From DATLFA01 sp039915945 (GTDB lineage Bacteria > Actinomycetota > Acidimicrobiia > Acidimicrobiales > WLNW01), in the NCBI GenBank assembly GCA_039915945.1, contig JBDSMH010000109.1, positions 1 through 8,749 on the forward strand: 8,749 nucleotides of DNA. Reading direction: 5' to 3'. Positions 6,082-8,749 of the stretch are shown here, one piece after another. The stretch's first letter is position 1. Every line of letters begins with the position of its first letter. Under the pieces are notes generated by a model. It had not been told where the DNA came from and searched no databases. It saw nothing but the letters and a program-made list of their open reading frames with translations. A program made the translations under genes and the position numbers.

Positions 6082-6465
6082 GTGATCCAGGGATTCTCGC
6101 ACGTGCAGCTGGTCGTGCGCGACGTGTCCGTGAGTGCACCGTGGTATTGCCGCGTGCTCGGTCTCGAACAATTCGTCGAAGGCACCATCGCCTCGGGTCC
6201 CTACGCCGGGCTACGCCACCCGACCGCGCGATTCGTGGTCGGCATGCAGACCGCCACGCCAGAGCAAGCCGCTGCACTACAGACCACCGCCATCGATCAC
6301 CTCTCGTTCTCGGTGAGCGACCGCGCCGCGCTCGACCAGATGCGCGCCGACTTGTTGTCCCGCGGTATCGAAGTAGGCGACGTGTTCGAAGAGGCCGTGA
6401 GCTACAACGCGCGCATTCGCGATCCCGACGGCCTCGTCCTCGAACTCAGCGCCCCCAAACGCTGA
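6082..6465 (+). CDS. Single-domain VOC (glyoxalase/bleomycin-resistance/dioxygenase) family protein
   Basis: This 127-residue protein has one full vicinal-oxygen-chelate module. The first half, FSHVQLVVRDVSVSAPWYCRVLGLE (5-29), and the second half, IDHLSFSVSDRAALDQMRADL (71-91), give the paired beta-alpha-beta-beta-beta pattern. It ends in RDPDGLVLELSAP (113-125). Probable metal ligands are His7, His73 and Glu121. It is too short to be an extradiol dioxygenase such as HsaC (about 300 residues, two modules), so it does not fill that step by itself. It could be a lyase, isomerase or epimerase acting on a pathway intermediate. The GTG start at 6082 has no ribosome binding site but a well-placed TANNNT box, suggesting leaderless translation. 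The tight divergence from hsaA suggests shared control; the exact reaction is unknown. Confidence 0.88.
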   Translation: MIQGFSHVQLVVRDVSVSAPWYCRVLGLEQFVEGTIASGPYAGLRHPTARFVVGMQTATPEQAAALQTTAIDHLSFSVSDRAALDQMRADLLSRGIEVGDVFEEAVSYNARIRDPDGLVLELSAPKR

Positions 6466-6476
6466 CCCGGCGCGAA

Positions 6477-6528
6477 CCCCGCGCGGACGCCAACCCCGCG
6501 CCGGACGCCAACCCCGCGCGGACGCCAA
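6477..6528. repeat. Three tandem 17-18 bp repeats downstream of the VOC gene
   Basis: CCCCGCGCGGACGCCAA occurs at 6477-6493 and again at 6512-6528. Between them, 6494-6511 holds the same unit with one inserted C. Fragments of the unit flank the array (CGCGAA at 6471-6476, CCCG at 6529-6532). The array is non-coding, starts 12 bases after the VOC stop and precedes the hairpin at 6549. Confidence 0.93.
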
Positions 6529-6548
6529 CCCGAAAAACCATCGTTGTC

Positions 6549-6585
6549 GCAGTCAAACGTCGAACTATGTTCGACGTTTGACTGC
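6549..6585. terminator. Perfect 16-bp-stem hairpin between convergent genes, likely bidirectional terminator
   Basis: The left arm GCAGTCAAACGTCGAA (6549-6564) and right arm TTCGACGTTTGACTGC (6570-6585) pair without mismatch around a 5-base loop CTATG. The loop contains the stop codon of the MFS gene (6565-6567), so the right arm encodes that protein's last residues. A TTTTT run follows the hairpin at a short distance on the minus strand. No T-run follows on the plus strand, so the plus-strand role would rest on the stem alone. Confidence 0.75.
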
Positions 6586-8004
6586 CAGAACGGGTGGGAC
6601 AGGGTGGTCTTGGCCCGTCGGCCTCACTCGTGGAACATGTCGAATCGGTGCGATGAGCAGTGCGGTCGCCACGGCGACGATCGACATCATCAACCACGCC
6701 GCCCGGAAATCACTGAGTGTGTTGGTGCGGTCACCGAGGATCGACACCAGGATCGCGACTCCGACTGCGGTACCGAGTTGCAGCGCGGCGCGCGTCGACG
6801 CGTTCGCGATCGAGAAGCGGGCCGCACCAACGTCGCGCACGCCGGCTGATTGCAGCATCGGAAACGCGGTATTGATGCCGAGGCCGGCCATGATCGTCCC
6901 CGGGAACCAATCGACCCAATAGTTCGGTTCGACGTCGACATGAAAGCGGTACCACAACACGGCCGACGCGAGAATCAGCGCGCCGGGAACGCCGATGGTG
7001 CGTTCACCGAGCCGCGCGCCGAAGCGACCCACCACCGGCGCGGCCAAGGCGGCCACGATGGGCGACGGTGACATGGCGAGACCCGCTCGAACGATCGAGT
7101 AGTGCCATACCTGGGTCAAGAAGAGCACATTGGAGAGCAGCAGCGCACCGGTGGCCACGCCGAAGAGCACCGTGCCGCTGGTCGAGAGCGAGAACGCCCG
7201 CACCCGAAACAATTCGATGGGCAGCACGGGATCGGGATGGCGCCGGCAGCGCAGCACGAACCAAACGCCCGCGAAGAGACCCACGGCGAAGGCCGAAAGT
7301 ATGTCGCGGCTCGTCCAACCCCAGCTGCGACCCTCGGCAATACCCAGAGAAACCGACGCCATCGCGACAGCCGCCAACACGACACCGATCGCGTCGACTC
7401 GCTGTCGATTGGCCCCTCGCGCGGTCGACAGATGATTGCGGCCGACGAACCACGCGGCGAACGCGAACGGCAGGCTCAGGAGGAACGACCAACGCCAACC
7501 GGCCGAGTCGACGACGAATGCACCGATCGTCGGGCCGGTCGCTACGCCCACCGCGGTGATGCCGCCGTAGAGCGCGACCGATCGCGTGATCTCGTCGGGA
7601 GGTGACGCCTCGAGCAACAGACCGAGCGATGCCGGCGCGATCAACGCGCTCCCGATGCCCTGCACCGTGCGGCCGAAGACCACGAATTGGAACGTCGGGG
7701 CCGAGCCCGTGATCAACGAGCCGACCGCGAAGAACGTCAACCCGGCGTAGAACATGCGCCGTCGCCCGTGGCTGTCGGCCAATCGGCCCGCCGGCAACAG
7801 GATGGCCGCGAAGGCGATCGTGTAGGCGTTGATCACCCAGCCCAGCGAAGCCAGGGACTGGCCGTCGAACGAGGCCTTCAGGTCGGGGAACGCCACGTTG
7901 ACCGTGCTGAGGTTGGCGGACGTGACGAACGAACCGATCCCCGTCGACGCGAGGACGAACCCCCACCCCCGCGTGCGCGCCACCGAACGGACCGTAACAG
8001 CCAC
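6565..8004 (-). CDS. MFS transporter, DHA2 (EmrB/QacA-like) drug:H+ antiporter type
   Basis: From the GTG at 8002-8004 this is a 479-residue inner-membrane protein, the usual size for 14-helix DHA2 exporters. Visible family motifs are the first-helix segment with NVAFPDLKASF (36-46), motif A GRLADSHGRRR (73-83) between helices 2 and 3, VFGRTVQGIGSALIAPAS (109-126), and a motif C-like LYGGITAVGVATGPTIGAF (145-163) with the antiporter GP pair. The following DSAGWRWSFLLSLP is typical of helix 6. Hydrophobic segments alternate through to about residue 460, followed by a short charged tail. The frame is open up to 8220, but that part overlaps the divergent flavodoxin gene and looks unlike a transporter. 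A second GTG at 7981-7983 is an alternative start; neither has a clear ribosome binding site. Substrate unknown; efflux of a small hydrophobic or catabolic compound is the family norm. Confidence 0.9.
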   Translation of the reverse strand: MAVTVRSVARTRGWGFVLASTGIGSFVTSANLSTVNVAFPDLKASFDGQSLASLGWVINAYTIAFAAILLPAGRLADSHGRRRMFYAGLTFFAVGSLITGSAPTFQFVVFGRTVQGIGSALIAPASLGLLLEASPPDEITRSVALYGGITAVGVATGPTIGAFVVDSAGWRWSFLLSLPFAFAAWFVGRNHLSTARGANRQRVDAIGVVLAAVAMASVSLGIAEGRSWGWTSRDILSAFAVGLFAGVWFVLRCRRHPDPVLPIELFRVRAFSLSTSGTVLFGVATGALLLSNVLFLTQVWHYSIVRAGLAMSPSPIVAALAAPVVGRFGARLGERTIGVPGALILASAVLWYRFHVDVEPNYWVDWFPGTIMAGLGINTAFPMLQSAGVRDVGAARFSIANASTRAALQLGTAVGVAILVSILGDRTNTLSDFRAAWLMMSIVAVATALLIAPIRHVPRVRPTGQDHPVPPVLAVKRRT

Positions 8005-8032
8005 CGGCGCGCCGTGCGTAGAGTTGCCTCCG

Positions 8033-8485
8033 ATGGTCCAGACGCTGTTGATCGTCCACCACACGCCGTCGCCTTCGTTGCAGTCCATGCTCGAGGCGGT
8101 ACGCGATGGCGCGAGCGACGAACGCATCCAGGGGATCGATGTCGTGGCGCGTCCCGCGCTTGCCGCGACCGCGCTCGACGTCATGCACGCGGACGCGTAC
8201 ATCCTGGGCACGCCGGCCAACCTCGGCTACATGTCGGGCGCGCTCAAGCACTTTTTCGACCAGATCTACTATCCCTGCCTCGACGCGACCCGCGGCCGTC
8301 CGTATGCGGTCTACGTGCACGGCGACAACGACACGACGGGCGCGCTGCTGGCGATCGAAAAGATCACCACCGGCCTTCGTTGGCGGCTGGCGCAACCGCC
8401 GCTGACGGTGCTGGGCCAGCCGACCACTCGCGATATCGAAGCCGCGTGGGAACTCGGCGCGGCACTCGCCGCTCAGCTTGCGTGA
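8033..8485 (+). CDS. Small flavodoxin-fold / NAD(P)H-dependent FMN reductase-like protein
   Basis: This 150-residue alpha/beta protein has the flavodoxin fold. The first strand and FMN-phosphate loop read TLLIVHHTPSPSLQSML (4-20). The isoalloxazine-side motif is YILGTPANLGYMSGALKHFF (56-75), followed by DQIYY. YAVYVHGDND (91-100) is the third conserved loop. It probably binds FMN and carries electrons or reduces quinones. It is not the split-barrel type of flavin reductase to which HsaB belongs. I chose the ATG at 8033-8035 because the recognisable fold begins immediately there. No Shine-Dalgarno is visible, but TAGAGT (8019-8024) fits a -10 box with a very short leader. It is divergent from the MFS gene with 28 bases between starts, and 28 bases upstream of the next gene on the same strand. 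Confidence 0.85.
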   Translation: MVQTLLIVHHTPSPSLQSMLEAVRDGASDERIQGIDVVARPALAATALDVMHADAYILGTPANLGYMSGALKHFFDQIYYPCLDATRGRPYAVYVHGDNDTTGALLAIEKITTGLRWRLAQPPLTVLGQPTTRDIEAAWELGAALAAQLA

Positions 8486-8503
8486 ACCCAGCTTTCGAGA
8501 ACT

Positions 8504-8508
8504 AGGAG
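8504..8508 (+). promoter_or_regulatory. Ribosome binding site deciding the start of the last gene
   Basis: AGGAG at 8504-8508 lies five bases before the ATG at 8514. It favours this start over the downstream in-frame ATG at 8532. Confidence 0.8.
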
Positions 8509-8513
8509 CATCG

Positions 8514-8749
8514 ATGCAAACGAGTCACGCCATGATCACCGGACGCATCATTGGTGGAGCGCACGGCTCGCCGTTCGCCGCGGCAACCTTCGATCTCGAT
8601 GCGTGCGGATACGTCGAAGACGAGTGGGGCCTCGCGGGAGACGCACAGATCTACCGACATCGTTCCGGAACCGACCGATCGTTCGACGGGCGATGGCACG
8701 CCGAACCGTCGGGCACCGCCGCATTCGCCACGCGACTGCTGGTGCGACG
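8514..8749 (+). CDS. Alpha/beta hydrolase domain-containing protein (Abhydrolase_10-like), 5' part only
   Basis: 78 codons are visible before the window ends, starting at ATG 8514 with AGGAG five bases upstream. The N-terminus (ITGRIIGGAHGSPFAA, then LDACGYVEDEWGLAGDAQIY and DGRWHAEPSGTAAFATRLLV) matches the pattern I know from the actinobacterial and proteobacterial 'alpha/beta hydrolase domain' family (Abhydrolase_10). In that family a G-G-x-x-G-x-P-F motif and Y-x-E-x-E-(F/W) lead to a W-x-x-x-P-x-G-x-x-x-F-x-T-R block. The catalytic serine, acid and histidine lie beyond the window, so activity cannot be judged. It follows the flavodoxin-fold gene by 28 bases on the same strand and is probably co-transcribed. 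The function of this family is poorly defined; esterase-like activity is an inference from the fold. Confidence 0.7.
   Translation, partial: MQTSHAMITGRIIGGAHGSPFAAATFDLDACGYVEDEWGLAGDAQIYRHRSGTDRSFDGRWHAEPSGTAAFATRLLVR

Noticed and set aside
4667..6085. 472-codon open frame on the plus strand opposite hsaA
   Set aside because: It is antisense to the HsaA homologue and crosses the repeats and hsaD start, with no recognisable domain.
6044..6277. N-terminal extension of the hsaA frame by 78 codons
   Set aside because: The extension is Arg-rich, overlaps the VOC gene and has no HsaA resemblance, while ATG 6043 has a Shine-Dalgarno and matches the family's start.
6082..6465. VOC gene as the missing HsaC extradiol dioxygenase
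   Set aside because: Only one VOC module of 127 residues; HsaC-type dioxygenases have two modules and about 300 residues.
7004..8395. 463-codon minus-strand frame overlapping the MFS and flavodoxin genes
   Set aside because: Out of frame with the transporter and dominated by Arg/Gly/Ala; the transporter frame has the MFS motifs.
8033..8485. Flavodoxin-fold protein as HsaB
   Set aside because: HsaB belongs to the split-barrel flavin reductase family; this protein has flavodoxin-type FMN loops.

Overview
This window is high-GC DNA with the compact, often divergent gene layout of an actinobacterium. The closest gene-level matches I recognise are the actinobacterial steroid-ring degradation proteins HsaA and HsaD. 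An Acidimicrobiia-type or mycobacterial-type steroid or aromatic degrader would fit, but the lineage is an inference from protein resemblance, not from a marker gene.

Layout. (1) 1-508: mobile-element debris. The C-terminal end of an IS110-type transposase (frame +1) runs directly into the catalytic C-terminal part of a tyrosine recombinase (frame +2). (2) 565-3832, minus strand: a tight three-gene unit of LLM flavin-dependent oxidoreductase, TetR regulator and APH-like phosphotransferase, with gaps of 19 and 21 bases. It is preceded by a consensus -35 box and a perfect 6-3-6 palindrome over the presumed -10 region. (3) 3923-6043, minus strand: hsaA and hsaD homologues, the flavin monooxygenase and the C-C hydrolase of steroid A/B-ring breakdown. 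They are separated by a 29-bp sequence repeated in tandem, and each copy can fold as a short terminator on the transcribed strand. (4) 6082-6465, plus strand: a single-domain VOC/glyoxalase protein, divergent from hsaA by only 38 bases and probably translated from a leaderless GTG. (5) 6477-6585: three tandem 17-18 bp repeats, then a perfect 16-bp-stem hairpin covering the end of the convergent MFS gene. (6) 6565-8004, minus strand: a DHA2-type MFS exporter. (7) 8033-8749, plus strand: a small flavodoxin-fold protein and the start of an Abhydrolase_10-type protein, probably one operon.

How the genes fit together. HsaA hydroxylates the phenolic seco-steroid, HsaC (not in this window) opens the ring, and HsaD hydrolyses the product. 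Neither the HsaB reductase nor HsaC is present, so the pathway is split over several loci or these are paralogues acting on another catechol. The LLM-TetR-APH unit looks like an independently controlled catabolic module beside it, with TetR as the probable autoregulator. Nothing here is a clear defence or secondary-metabolite system. The most informative unexplained items are the APH-like protein without the usual HGD catalytic motif, the duplicated hairpin between hsaA and hsaD, and the candidate TetR operator.
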